Shown: positions 11,202 through 21,951 of the stretch, one piece after another
How the letters are laid out: each line of letters begins with the position of its first letter
How positions within the stretch are numbered: the first letter of the stretch is position 1
The notes under the pieces: generated by a model
Told to the model about the DNA's origin: nothing
Database searches by the model: none
What the model saw: only the letters and a program-made list of their open reading frames with translations
Program-made: the position numbers and the translations under genes
Assembly: GCA_035771175.1 (NCBI GenBank)
Contig: CM069608.1
Coordinates: 26,170,519 to 26,234,518, forward strand
Direction: 5' to 3'
Source: Paratinospora sagittata
Lineage: Eukaryota; Streptophyta; Magnoliopsida; Ranunculales; Menispermaceae
DNA: 64,000 nucleotides

Positions 11202-11910
11202 AATGCTTCTTCAACATTTGTTGGTTCAATTTGAGACACGAAAGCTACATGCTCTTGGTCTTTATGGAGATAAGCTATTGTTGACACTCCTTTAGAAGGA
11301 TCTCATAATATTTGATTTTTAGGATGACTAAGAAGCAATCTAGTTTTCTTAGGGACTTCTGAGGATGGTTTATCACTAATTTCAACACTTTGTGACACTT
11401 TAGGAGCATCATCATCATCATCAATGTTCAATTTCATCTCCCAAGCCTTGTTTAGGATCACTTTCACCAATGTTCACATGAATATATTCTTCTACAACTT
11501 TAGTAAACTTATTAAAGATTCTCTAAGACCTACTAAGAGAAGAATATCCCAAAAAAATGCCAATATCTAATTTTGGATCAAGCTTATCTAAGTTATCATA
11601 GTCATTTAGAATAAAGCACTTGCATCCAAAAACTCTAAAGTAGTTAATATTCGGTGCTCTACCCTTCCAAAGCTCATAGGAAGTCTTATTAATGCTTCTT
11701 CTAATTAATGACCTACTCATAACATAGCATGTCGTATTGATTGCCTCAGCTCAAAAATAGGTTGCTATATTATAGTCACTAAGCATGGTTCTACATATCT
11801 CTTAGAGAGTCTTATTGTTCCTTTCAAAGGCCCCATTTTGTTGTGGTGTCCTAAGGGCTGAAAGATGATGGGGGTAACCTTGTTTGTTACAGAAATCTTC
11901 AAGATTTTTT
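11202..11910 (-). pseudogene. copia K integrase C-terminal part and linker
   Basis: Minus-strand translation gives YELWKGRAPNINYFRVFGCK, CFILNDYDNLDKLDPK and IGIFLGYSS, the post-core segment typical of copia integrase. A polar Asp/Glu-rich linker and a VSQIEP-type motif follow before RT would start. The segment nearest the foldback, LEDFCNKQG, continues the integrase core at 12739. Stops are scattered through it. Confidence 0.8.
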
Positions 11911-12738
11911 GTCACGCCTGGGTTGCACACAGTGCCCCTACACAGGGTGATGAGTACCCCAATCTCCAGGGCGTACTCCAGCCATTATGGAACTATAATA
12001 TTGTCCCATCTGGGTTGCACAAGTGCCCCATACCCAGATCATTTGTCCCCACTGTTCATCATGAATAGTGCAGGGCCTCCCCCGGGATCGAACTCGAGAC
12101 CTCCCCTTAAGGAGTCTGAATTCGCATCCTAGGTAGCCACTGAGCATTCGCAACCCAGATAGGACAATATTATGGTTCCATAATGGCTAGAGTACGCCCT
12201 GGAGATTGGGGTACTCATCATCCTGGGTAAGGGGCACTTATGTATACATAAGGCCTTTTTGTCACACCCTATACCGGCGGTGTGATGGGCACCTCATACC
12301 GAGCATACCCCAGCCATTATATACCACATAATATTGTCATATCCCAGTACACAACACACCGCAGCGTCTAGTACCCCCAGGATCATTTGTCTATACTATT
12401 CACTCATGAATAGTATAGGGCCTCCCGCAGATTCGAACTCACAACCTCATAAGGTTTAATTTTGCAATCTGAGTAGCCACTGAACCGTTTGATTTCGCAA
12501 TCTGAGTAGCCACTGAACCAGTGGCTACTCAGATTGCGAAATCAAACCTTATGAGGTTGTGAGTTCGAATATGGGGGAGGCCCTATACTATTCATGAGTG
12601 AATAGTGTAAAAAAATGATCCCGGGGTACTAGATGCTACGGTGTGTTGTGTACTGGGATATGACAATATTATGTGGTATATAATGGCTGGGTACGCTCGG
12701 TATGAGGTGCTCATCACACCGTCGGTATGAGGTGTGAC
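11911..12738. mobile_element. composite foldback element with tRNA-like arms
   Basis: Starts GTCACGCC and ends GGTGTGAC, inserted in the copia K integrase frame with ATTTTT on both sides (11904-11909, 12739-12744). It comprises two related inverted-repeat units. The inner right unit has arms 12261-12515 and 12519-12738, nearly perfectly complementary over about 220 bases, hinged at CCACTG-aac-CAGTGG. The left unit (11911-12245) shares blocks such as CAGCCATTAT, ATCATTTGTC and GGGCCTCCC. Both hold a B-box-like GAGTTCGAA-type motif next to GGAGGCC, and AGTGGCTACTCAG resembling a tRNA D-arm. Non-coding. Confidence 0.8.
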
Positions 12739-13790
12739 ATTTTTATTTACAAATTTCCCACCTCTATCACTTCTAATGATATTTATTGTATATCCCCTTT
12801 CATTTTCCACCTTACGACAAAATTTGACAAATATATCGCACACTTCCTGCTTATGAGCCAAAAAGAATACCCAAGTAAATCTTGTAAAATCATCAACAAT
12901 TACAAAAGTATATGATTTACCTCCTAGACTTTGGGTTCGTGTGGGTCCAAAAAGATCCATGTGAATCATTTCAAGAGCTCTAGATGTAGACAAATAATTT
13001 TTGCTCTTAAATGAGGATTTGGTATCCTTGCCCAATTGACATGGTTCACATACCTTGCCTTTTAAGTACACTCCCTTGGGAATGCCCTTTGCAAGCTCAT
13101 TTTTGGCAAGTCTAGAGATATTATCCATATTAACATGAGCTAGTCTTCTATGCCAAAGCCATGCATCATCACAAGTCATAGCACTCAAACAAAAAACAGT
13201 TTGTTCACCAATATCATCAAGATTTGTTCTATACACATTCTTATATCTAGATGCAATGAATGCAATAGAATCATTTGAGTGCCTAACAGTGCATTTATTT
13301 TCTTCAAAAGATATTCCATAACCCTTAATATAAAGTACATCACAAAATGGAAAGAGATTCATTACCAATGGTGCCAATGCCGACAATCTTGCCTTTGCTA
13401 TTGTCACCAAAAGTCACATAACCTCCTTTCTTCTTCTCCAAGCACAGGAACTTTGACTTGTCTCCTATCATGTGTCTTGAACATCCACTATCAAGATACC
13501 AAGTATCTCCAATTGTGTCAACCTATACAACATAAAATACGTTTGACTTTGTTATCCAAGTGGCTTTCAGTCCTTTCAAGTTAGCATCATTCAAAACACT
13601 TTTCTTGACCCATGCTAATTAACGCTTTCCTACTATTTTAAATTTGCACCTAAGGGTAGTATGACTTTGCCTATTACAATGATAACAAGTGGGTCTATTG
13701 GTCAAAATATTGTTATAATCTTTATGTTTTGATCCTTTAGTAAAACCTATGTCGGCTTTACGGAAAGCCGGCATAGGTTTGGTTTGAATT
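12739..13790 (-). pseudogene. copia K zinc knuckle, protease, GAG-pre-integrase and integrase core
   Basis: From 13790 down: knuckle CYHCNRQSHTTLRC, protease active site TWYLDSGCSRHMIGD (intact DSG), VTFGDN, then a deletion and frame change. DDAWLWHRRLAHVNMDNISR and VCEPCQLGK give the HHCC zinc site (13150-13030). HMDLFGP, VDDFTRFTWVFFL and IRSDRGGKF supply the first catalytic residues. The core then breaks at FVNKN, where the foldback is inserted. It is the best preserved of the three protease/integrase copies in this window. Confidence 0.85.
13743..13780. repeat. 17-bp-arm palindrome at the K/L junction
   Basis: AAACCTATGTCGGCTTT, loop ACGG, then the complementary arm AAAGCCGGCATAGGTTT, with a single G-T mismatch. 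It sits exactly where copia K coding sequence gives way to LTR remnant L, suggesting a foldback-mediated rearrangement or the end of a small inverted-repeat element. Confidence 0.7.
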
Positions 13791-14463
13791 TAAAACTCAA
13801 ATATGATCTTTCTTGGAGATTGAAACCCTAGCTCTCACACACATTGAACCTCCATATATAAGCATAACGATTGTCTTTCAAACCACGATTTTACACATCA
13901 TTTGCAAGTTCTCAAGTTTTCAAAAGTTTTCTAAGTGTTCTCAAAACTTTCAAACAATCTTCTTGAGTTTTACTTTGGATTGAAACGAGCTCATTCGAAA
14001 TCTTCCAAGAATCCAAAGCTTAGTGACTCCTCAGCTCACTAATCCTGCACTTCAACCTTCATCTTTAACTGAGCAATCCTAAAGTGAGGTTCAGATTTTA
14101 TTGTTAGTATTTTTGAGGTATTCTCGGTAAGAGAAACGTCATTTTCAAATATTTGTATTTAAATGGCTTGTTAGTCAGCAAGGAGTTCTCAGTTCTGAGA
14201 ACAATGTTTGTAAGGTATCTCACGCCTTAAAGTTAAAGTTGAGTGTGTAATCGGTTTTGATCCTCACCGTCGAAGCCTATCCATAGTAGGTTTTGGAAAA
14301 TCTTGAAAAGGGAGATCAAGTCGTTGACGAGGCTTGAAGAGCCGAACCACGCTAAAATAGTCGTGCACTCTTCTTTGTCTTTGTTTCTTTTGCTTTAAAT
14401 TTTGAAAGGTAAAAATCTACAAGAGTCCAATTCACCCCCTCTTGGACTCTATCTAGCGTAACA
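13781..14463 (+). mobile_element. truncated SIRE-like LTR L
   Basis: Resembles the 3' part of the other SIRE-like LTRs: TATATAAGC near 13855, Phe/Ser-like pyrimidine-rich leader, GGTTTTGATCCTCACCG, GCCGAACCACGCTAAAAT, and the diagnostic tail CCAATTCACCCCCTCTTGG ending GCGTAACA at 14463. The 5' portion with U3 is missing. It may be a solo LTR truncated by the palindromic rearrangement. Confidence 0.65.
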
Positions 14464-14696
14464 AGAAAGTGTATTGGGGCCCCATTGTCTCCTTCTACCT
14501 TGGATCTCCACCTATTCTCATTTCTTTGGTTTGTTTCCTTTCTCCATTGCAAGAAGTTTTTACTCTCCTATAAAGAAAGCAAGGAAAACACAAAGTTCGG
14601 TGACTTCTATCCCTTTCTCTCTTGGATTCAAGTTTTAGGGATTATTTGTGTGTTGCTTTGTTTATTATTTTCAGTGTAGATTGTTTATCTTTGAAA

Positions 14697-14872
14697 ATGA
14701 ATAGAAGAGAAGATAAAACTTGGGAGCATTGCACCAATGTTCACCCAAATAATAAGACTTATTTGAGGTGTCACTATTGTGGAAAAAAAAATTATGGAGG
14801 TGTTTTTAGAATGAAACACCACTTAGCAAAGACACACAAGAATGCCAAAGAATGTATTAGCGTTCCCGATGA
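14697..14872 (+). pseudogene. hAT-1 transposase, BED zinc finger
   Basis: Starts with MNRREDKTWEHC after a short Phe-rich leader preceded by an intron-like TTTTCAG acceptor. Residues 20-45 carry YLRCHYCGKK-YGGVFRMKHHLAKTH, the C-x2-C...H-x4-H BED finger that binds transposon ends. It continues to VPDD, where S1 is inserted; the frame resumes after S1 as EVSSFFEDLLQ. This belongs to the BED-DUF659 class of plant hAT proteins. Confidence 0.85.
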
Positions 14873-17004
14873 TGTAACACCCCGTAGTTTTAATTATACA
14901 CCTACATTGACCTATACGTATTCTGACGTGTATACGTATGCATATTCCGTACGTAAGAGTCAAATGTATGTGTGTATGATAGTACATAATAAAAATGCAA
15001 ATTAAGGAAATTGAATTACATAAAGTAGATGAGTTAAATTAAATTATATGAATTAAATCTAATGGGGAGGTTGTTTAGTTAGATGACTTTTGATGCATGG
15101 AATAAAGTGCATAAGGACAAATAATGTGTTGTCCATTCTAAGCTACCTTGAACTAACAGATTTATGGAAAAAGGAAAAAAGAAAATAAACAAAGTTAAAA
15201 GAAAAAAGAGAATGTGATTGGAAGTTGAGGCTGTGGGAGTTAAGTTTAAGTTTTTAATTTATCAACCATTTCCATTACAAAACCAGAAGAGTAGAGAAGC
15301 ATGGAGAACAGAGAGGAAGAAAAGAAGGGCTAGGGCGCATGATTCTAAGGTAAAAAGTGGGTTTTTTTCAATAAAAATTATATATTTGTATTCCTCTCAT
15401 CGAGTTGTATAACATATGTCATTTTTATGCACTTTCAACGATTAGATTTGTGTAAGTGGGTGACGTGGTTGGTGTTGGAAACGTGAGATTTTGATGACCA
15501 AATAGTTGTTAAGTGAAGAGTTATTGTGAATATAATTATTTAGTTTTGGAATTGAGAAAAATAACTAGTTTATATATACCCAACGCCCACATCACACCCG
15601 ATTAGTGTGGTTGTGAATTAGTTGATGATGCAATTATCATTTCTAATATGTTGTACGTATATATTAATGGGTTGAAAAGTATATTAAGATATTAAGTATA
15701 TTAAAATACTCAGTATATATTAATGGGCTTGAGAAGTTTATATATCAAGGATAATATGCATAGATATTGGATATATAATGTGAGACATTGATGTTTTATA
15801 TATATAGACTTTAATGTTGTATATATAGACATTGATGTTTTAATGGTCTTATATTGACACTTAGTACTTTTGGGTATATTTGAGAGTGAAATCATACGGG
15901 AAATAATTGGTTATTATTGTTTAGTGAAATTACAACAAAGTTTGGAATAAGTGAGGACAGTACGCAGCGGTAGTGATATTTGGTGAGCACTAGGTCGTTG
16001 ACATTGTGTGAGTATTCTTCCACTTCTTGGTTATATTGTATGGCATTGTAGCTATGAACTGTTTGCAATGTTAAGCATGTATGAATGGCATGTTATATAA
16101 TTGCATTGTTTGAATTCATGAAACTATATTTCGAAAACGAAGCATATCTAACTTGCAATAGCCGGTTAGAACATGAATCATTCCGGGAATAAGTCTCGCA
16201 TGAGTAATACCTTGAGTATCTCATGGGCTTAGTGGCTGTCTTGAAATTGATAAAAATGATATTGAGTATGAGAGGACAGTTAGACTACCCTTGTTTGGGC
16301 CGAATGAGGGGTGAGTCCTGCTCTATACTTGGAAGGTGGGAGATGGATGAGACTTTCAATGGAAAGTATATGTATGTTTTGAAAAATATTGCAGGAAGCT
16401 TCAAGTTATTTGTGTGCATATATGTATTGTTACATTGCATTTGGTTCTTTAAATGTGTTTGGCTTGACTTTTTCATCATGTTTATTAAATGCATATGAAT
16501 GCCATAGAATGAAAAATATTCACTGAGCTTGTTGTAGCTCACCCAATTCCCTCCAATATTTAAGGTAAAATTCACAAGGGCAAAGGAAAGGCAAGAGAAG
16601 AATAGAAGCTCCTTGACCTATTATTTTGTTATGTATGTATGGAGAAAGGGATTGGAAAACTGTTTAGTTTGTTAGGTATAATTATCATGCTACGTAAATA
16701 TTATCACATATAACAGTATAGTGAGGTTATGACTATGGTTTGTGGACGGATAATGAATATCTGAATATAGATGAGTATGGATATGAATGAGTGTAGATGT
16801 GGATGATTATATGTGATTTGACTTTGTGGTTTATCAGGGGAAAATTTGTGAGATGTCCATTTTATGAGGACATGTTGACAATATTTTTTTAAAAGATGTG
16901 TATTTCAGATGAGGCTGACAGAGTATTATGCATTGTATACATAGTATGTACAGTGTATAGTACGTTGTGTCATGACATCACCCTACGTAAGGGGCGTCAT
17001 GACG
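14873..17004 (+). mobile_element. solo LTR S1, TSD GATGA
   Basis: 2132 bases, TGTAACACCCCGTAG at the start and GGGGCGTCATGACG at the end, with perfect duplications GATGA at 14868-14872 and 17005-17009. It has no internal coding region; TATATATACCC near 15568 could be its TATA box. The sequence is related over its length to S2 (49000-51104). The TGTAACACCCC start is common in plant gypsy LTRs, so a gypsy origin is likely but inferred. Excising it restores the hAT-1 frame. Confidence 0.85.
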
Positions 17005-17009
17005 GATGA

Positions 17010-18594
17010 AGTTAGTTCATTTTTTGAGGATCTATTGCAAGGAAAGGAGAAAAAGAAAGAAAATAGAGAAGATGAGATGTATGATACAAGAAGAAGACAT
17101 GAATTTTGCAGACCTTAAAGTTGAAAAAGAAGTAGGAGGAAGTGGGAAGGAGACGCCACTAAAAAAGAATGGGGTGATTGATCGATTTTTTACAGGGAAA
17201 GGCAAGCAAAGTACCCTTAATGAGCATTGGAAGAAGGGTGAAAGAGAAAAAGCTTGCCAAAAAAATGCTAGGTTTTTCCCTTGCAACAACATTGTTTTTA
17301 ATGTGGTTAAAAGTTCATTTTTCAACGATATGGTTCAATTTATTTCTACTTTTGGACCAAGTTTGAAGGTACTTAGCTACCATGAATTAAGAAATCCATT
17401 ACTAGAAAATGAAGTGAAGTATGTTGAGGGCCTTCTTGAAGAGTACAAGAAGGAATGGAGGAGTGCAAGTTGTACCATAATGTCGGATGGTTGGATAGAT
17501 AGAAGAAATAGAACAATAATTAATTTTTTTTGGAGAATAGCCCTAAAGGGAGTGTATTTCTTAAGTTTGTGGATGCTTCTGACATTATAAAGAATTATGA
17601 GAATTTATTTCATCTCCTTGATAGTATGGCGGAGGAAGCTAAGGAGGAGTTCAAGTGAGAATAGATGGAGCTTCAGCATATATGAATGTTGAGCAAATGT
17701 TGATGGATAAAATGAAACACTTATTTTGGTCTCCATGTGCTGCACATTGCCTGGACTTGATGCTAGAGAACATTGGTAAATTACCCATTCATGTAGATAT
17801 CATCAACAAATGCTGAAAAATTATAGTGTGCATCTACAATCATTGTTTCATCTTAAACTAGATGAGAAAGTTCACCCATTTGGGGGATTTGGTTCCGCCT
17901 ACAGTGGCCCATTTCGCTACATGTTATCTCACTATGAAAAATGTGTTTTTGCATGAGTCAGCAGTGATTTCCTTATTTGCTTCAGAGGAATGGCAAAAGA
18001 GTTCTTTTGTAAAGAAAAAAGGAGGGGCTATTAGAGACATCATTTTTGTTGATGCAAACTTCTAAAAATCTATCAAGTATTGCATAAAAAACACAATTCC
18101 TCTTGTGAAGGTCCTCCAGCTTTATGGTTCTGATGAAATCGTGCAAAGGAGGCCGCTGCTAGAAATTTAGGTGGTGTGAAGAGGAGATACAAGGCTATTT
18201 GGGAAATAATTGATAGAAAATAGGAACTTCAATTGCACAAGCCTCTACATGCAGCGGGTTACTTTCTAAATCCAAGATTTCAATATGATGATCAATTCAA
18301 AATGGATCTTGAAGTGATGCAGGGGTTATATGATTGCATAGATAGAATAATCCTACCTGCTTGAGAAATAGTTTTAATTAATGACCAAATTAACCTATTC
18401 AAGAGAACTGAAGGAATGTTTGGGAGAGAAACAACAAAGCTTACAAGAGCCACTAAAATACCTGGTATGTGAAGAATTGATTTTTGAACAACGTCTTGAT
18501 TTGATTAAATTTATGATTTGTTTTTAGCCTCTAACTTTATAATTTGAATTTCTATTTTGTAGCTTATTGGTGGAGAGAGTTATAAGGAAAGCAC
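17010..18594 (+). pseudogene. hAT-1 transposase, DUF659-like body
   Basis: The 194-residue open stretch at 17006-17590 has IDRFFTGKG, FFNDMVQFISTFGPSLK, SYHELRNPLLENEV, EEYKKEWRSASCTIMSDGWIDRRNRT and INFF, a classic DUF659 hAT region with the catalytic Asp in SDGW. Downstream, in shifted frames, ASAYMNVEQMLMDK and HLFWSPCAAHCLDLMLENIGKL continue the catalytic region, followed by YWWREL near 18565. A TATTTTGTAG acceptor before this last block suggests an intron. Many frameshifts; the C-terminal dimerisation domain was lost at the copia insertion. Confidence 0.83.
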
Positions 18595-20319
18595 CGTTAT
18601 TCCAATGAACCCCTTGATGAATATTTTGATGATTAAAAACAACTTAATTTGTAAAACTAATATCTACTTTGAGTGTTTAAGTCATAGAGCAGAAAGTTCA
18701 ATCAATTAAAGTTAAACCATTCCATCCCATGATGAATATTAGATAATCAAATCAAGCTATGGTCAATCAAGCATCAAGCTGTAAGAATTAATATCTTGTG
18801 TATTTGTTTAGATTGATTTTAGGTTTGTAGAACCTACTCAATAGTTGCTCAGCTTGATCTTGATATTGTTTTTCTCAAAAGTTTTTCTCTATGTTTGCCA
18901 AAGTTTTGATCTTTTCATTTGATTGGAAAAATTGTTGGTTTACAAGTCGTTTTAATCATTTTCTAAGTGTTCAATTTGATCCAAAATGATTTTAAATGAT
19001 TTTGAACTGTTCGTTTTTCAAAGTAAAAAGAGTTTAAAATTTCTTAGTTTGAGCAAGACGCTCAAGGTTTAGTAGGACGTTCATGTTAGTGGCCAAATCA
19101 CTAAAGTCCATCCTATTGTACTGCAGGACGCTCCTACGATAGTAAGACCCTCAAACTGCGTATGAAATTTTTGGGCAATAAATGCAGGACACTCATTGAG
19201 CAGTAGCGCCCTTACCAAATAACTAAGAATTTAATTTGCTCTCATTTCACATCCTTCAGGACGCTCATGAACCTTATGTCAGAAACCTGACATTTTTCTG
19301 AATTCTGAAAAAGTTGAATTTCTGATTCTTTCCTTGTTCGTGTAAACTCCTTTTTTATCAGAATTCTTCAACAGTTCCTTATATGCCATTTCCATGAAAG
19401 AATCAAGTCGTTTGACTTGAATTTTGAATTACTCTCACAACGGTCTCAAAATTCAAAATTCAAAATTGGTGCTATCTTTAATTATAAATACATATTTTGA
19501 GCAAGAGACTAAGAGACTTCTGAAAAAAAAATTGTGCTATTTGAAAGTTAATTGATTCTTAAATTATTTTTCTAAGCTACAAACTCTATGATTTTAAAAT
19601 TTTTCTTTGGACAAAACGAGAAAACTGATAACGTATTCTTCAAATTTTTAAACAGTTTTCACTTGTGCAAATACTCTTGAAAGTTATACTCTTATTCGCT
19701 GCGAAAACTCTTGATACTTTGAAATACTTGAAAGCTTATGGATTTGTCGATCTTCATTCAATATATCTTTAAAATCCATTGAAGAAGAAGAAAGCTTTTC
19801 GAACCTTTCATTTCAGTTGCACTTCATTATATACTTTGTTGAATCTGTGGTAATAGAAGGTTCAATCCAAAAGTTTTGCAAGTACTCTTTTGATTCTGAG
19901 TAAAGGGAAACATATCTCAATCTTGTATCAGTTATTGGTGACTAGTTAGTCACTGGAAATAGAGTAAGTGTTGCTTGGTCAGTCAAGGTTGTTCTTAAGC
20001 CTGTGAAGTTGAGAAACGGTTAAGGTTGTTCTCAAGCCTGTGAAGTTGAAAAAGTGTAAACGGTTTGGTCTTCATCCGTAAGAAGATTCGTTAGTGGAGT
20101 TTGGAAAAATCCTAACTGAGGAGGTTAGGCAGAGGATGTAGGCGCAGCCGAACCACTATAAATCTTGTGTGCATTAGCTAGTTTCTTTCATTATTATCAT
20201 TGAGCTATCTTTATCATATCGTGCTTAACCTACTTTCATATTATTACCGTTTTAAAAGAAAGGTTTTAATTCGCTAAGTGTCCAATTCACCCCCCCTCTC
20301 GGACACATCTAGGCCAACA
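18595..20319 (+). mobile_element. 5' LTR of copia H
   Basis: 1725 bases; CGTTATTCCAATGAACCCC aligns with the family start TGTTATCTC, so the TG has mutated to CG. It ends TAGGCCAACA. U3 words such as AGGACGCTC and GTAGCGCCCTTAC occur at 19075-19270. The TATA box is ATTATAAATACA near 19481. R/U5 hairpins at 19988-20088 include TTCTCAA around GCCTGTGAAG and TCTTC/GAAGA around ATCCGTAA. The 3' tail CCAATTCACCCCCCCTC marks the LTR end. Confidence 0.85.
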
Positions 20320-20321
20320 AT

Positions 20322-20333
20322 TGGTATCAAAGT
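20322..20333 (+). promoter_or_regulatory. primer-binding site of copia H
   Basis: TGGTATCAAAGT, matching the initiator tRNA-Met type site with a G-to-A change, two bases after the LTR end (20319). Confidence 0.85.
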
Positions 20334-20372
20334 AGTTTAACTGTCAAAGTATCTAACAATCTTTGGTTAAGT

Positions 20373-21840
20373 ATGGCATGACAAAGTGTTAAAAATGCTC
20401 AACTCTCAGGTGAAGGGAACTCTACCAACCGGCCACCCTTGTTCAAAGAAGATAACTATTTACATTGGAAAACAAAGATTAGATTCTACCTTAAAGCCCA
20501 AGACTTAGAAATGTGGGATGTTGTGACAAATGATTGTCCAACACCTACAAAGATAGTAGATGGTGTAGTTGTCCTTAAAGAGTTAGACGAATGGACTGCT
20601 AGAGAAAAGAAGGAGTTGTTAAACAATCAAGCTATAAACATATTGTTTTGCAGTTCATCGGTTGAACAATTCAATAGAGTTAGCGTATGTGAAACAGCTA
20701 AGGAAATCTGGGAAAGATTAAGGTAGCCCATGATGGAACTTCGCAAGTTAAAAAGGTAAAGCGCCAAATGCTAGTTGAAAAATATGAGACCTATAGGATG
20801 GACGAAAGTAAATCTATAGCTGAGGCTATTGCTCGGTTTACAACAAACATCAATGAGATGAAAACCTTAGGTAGAAGTTATGACCAAGAAGAGACTCTTA
20901 GGAAGTTTTTGAGAGGTTTAACTAGAGTTTGGGAACTAAGGCCACGACCATTGAAGAAGCCAAGAATCCGGCCGAGTACACCCTTGATGAATTGTGTGGT
21001 TCATTAATGGTTCATGAGATGAAATTGAAAGATAAGAAATGCCCAACCAAAGTTGAGCAAAAGGAGAAGAAATCTATTGTCCTCAATGTTGAAACCGAAT
21101 CTGAAAATGATTCTGATTTAGAGGAGGACATTGCCATGTTATCTAGGAAGTTCAACATATTAATTAAGAGAAAAGGAAAGAGTAGTTCAAGCTCAAAATT
21201 CCACAAAGGATAAAAGTTTGATGCTAAACCTATAGAGTTGATTTGTTACGGTTGTAACAAACCAGGTCATGCTAGGAGTGAGTGCCCAAACAAGTCTAAG
21301 ATGAACAGCTCAAGGAAGAAGGACAAGAAGGTTCTTAAAGCTACTTGGGATGACTCAAGCTCCAGCGAGGATGATTCTGATTCTGATCATAAGGCTGTTA
21401 TTTGCTTGATGACAAATACTGAGGTAAAATCTGAACCACTAAATGAAATTGATATTCTTGATACTCATGTGCATGATCTTGAACTTAGAATCAGTAAAGA
21501 GGTCAAGAAAAGTGAGAAACTCAAAAAGAGTTTAAAGGAAGCTCTTAAGGAGATGGAGTCTCAGCAAGAAGAATTAGATGAACTATCCTTAGACAATGTT
21601 CAATTTAAGAAAGTGATAGAAAAACTGAAAAGTGAAAATGAATATCTTAAGAGAGAGAAAGAAGACCTTAACAACACAGTGATCAAGTTCAAAAATAGTC
21701 AAAGTTGTGCTTTTGACAAAGCAGGATTAGGATACACACATGGGTCAAAACAAAAAGAGTATAACACTCTACTGACCATGAGACCGAAATGCCAAAAGTG
21801 TCACAGGGAAGGTCATGCCATGTTGAGATGTAATGTTATA
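20373..21840 (+). pseudogene. copia H gag
   Basis: Begins ATGGCATGA: the third codon is a stop where the family probably had a sense codon. RPPLFKEDNY-HWKTKIRFYL (about residue 20) and ILFCSSSVEQFNRV belong to the UBN2-type gag. A one-base loss at about 20722 and a second frameshift near 20938 break it. NINEMKTLGRSYD, EYTLDELCGSLMVHE, the knuckle CYGCNKPGHARSEC (21244-21285) and a coiled coil rich in KKSEKLKKSLKEAL (21500-21710) follow. A second knuckle CQKCHREGHAMLRC lies at 21793-21834, near the protease boundary. Confidence 0.87.
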
Positions 21841-21951
21841 TAAGAAAGAAGAAATATGCATGGATTGAAAAGAATGTTCTTGTTGATGCTAACATGCATG
21901 GACCGAAAGCAACATGGGTACCAAAATCAAAAGTATTTTTATGTTGTGTAG

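Larger units (their letters stand above)
11202..13790 (-). mobile_element. SIRE-like copia fragment K
   Basis: Minus-strand remnant of the same copia family as H and G. From right to left it covers the second zinc knuckle, protease, GAG-pre-integrase, integrase and the start of the integrase-RT linker. It is interrupted by a foldback element at 11911-12738. Both ends are abrupt: no LTR of its own is attached, and the junctions abut a short LTR on the left and LTR remnant L on the right. Confidence 0.8.
14464..18594 (+). mobile_element. hAT transposon remnant hAT-1
   Basis: Contains a BED finger exon, a DUF659-like transposase body and a late exon with YWWREL, all on the plus strand. The element is split by solo LTR S1 and cut at 18594 by the LTR of copia H. 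Terminal inverted repeats are not recognisable, and the dimerisation domain is absent. Confidence 0.78.

Noticed and set aside
12420..12580. Possible tRNA gene (GTTCGAA and TGGCTACTCAG motifs)
   Set aside because: No cloverleaf with an acceptor stem can be formed; the motifs lie in the inverted arms of a foldback element.
18566..18640. Apparent continuation of the hAT-1 protein (HRYSNEPLDEYFDD) past 18595
   Set aside because: The DNA from 18595 aligns with the start of the SIRE-like LTRs; the open frame there is coincidence.
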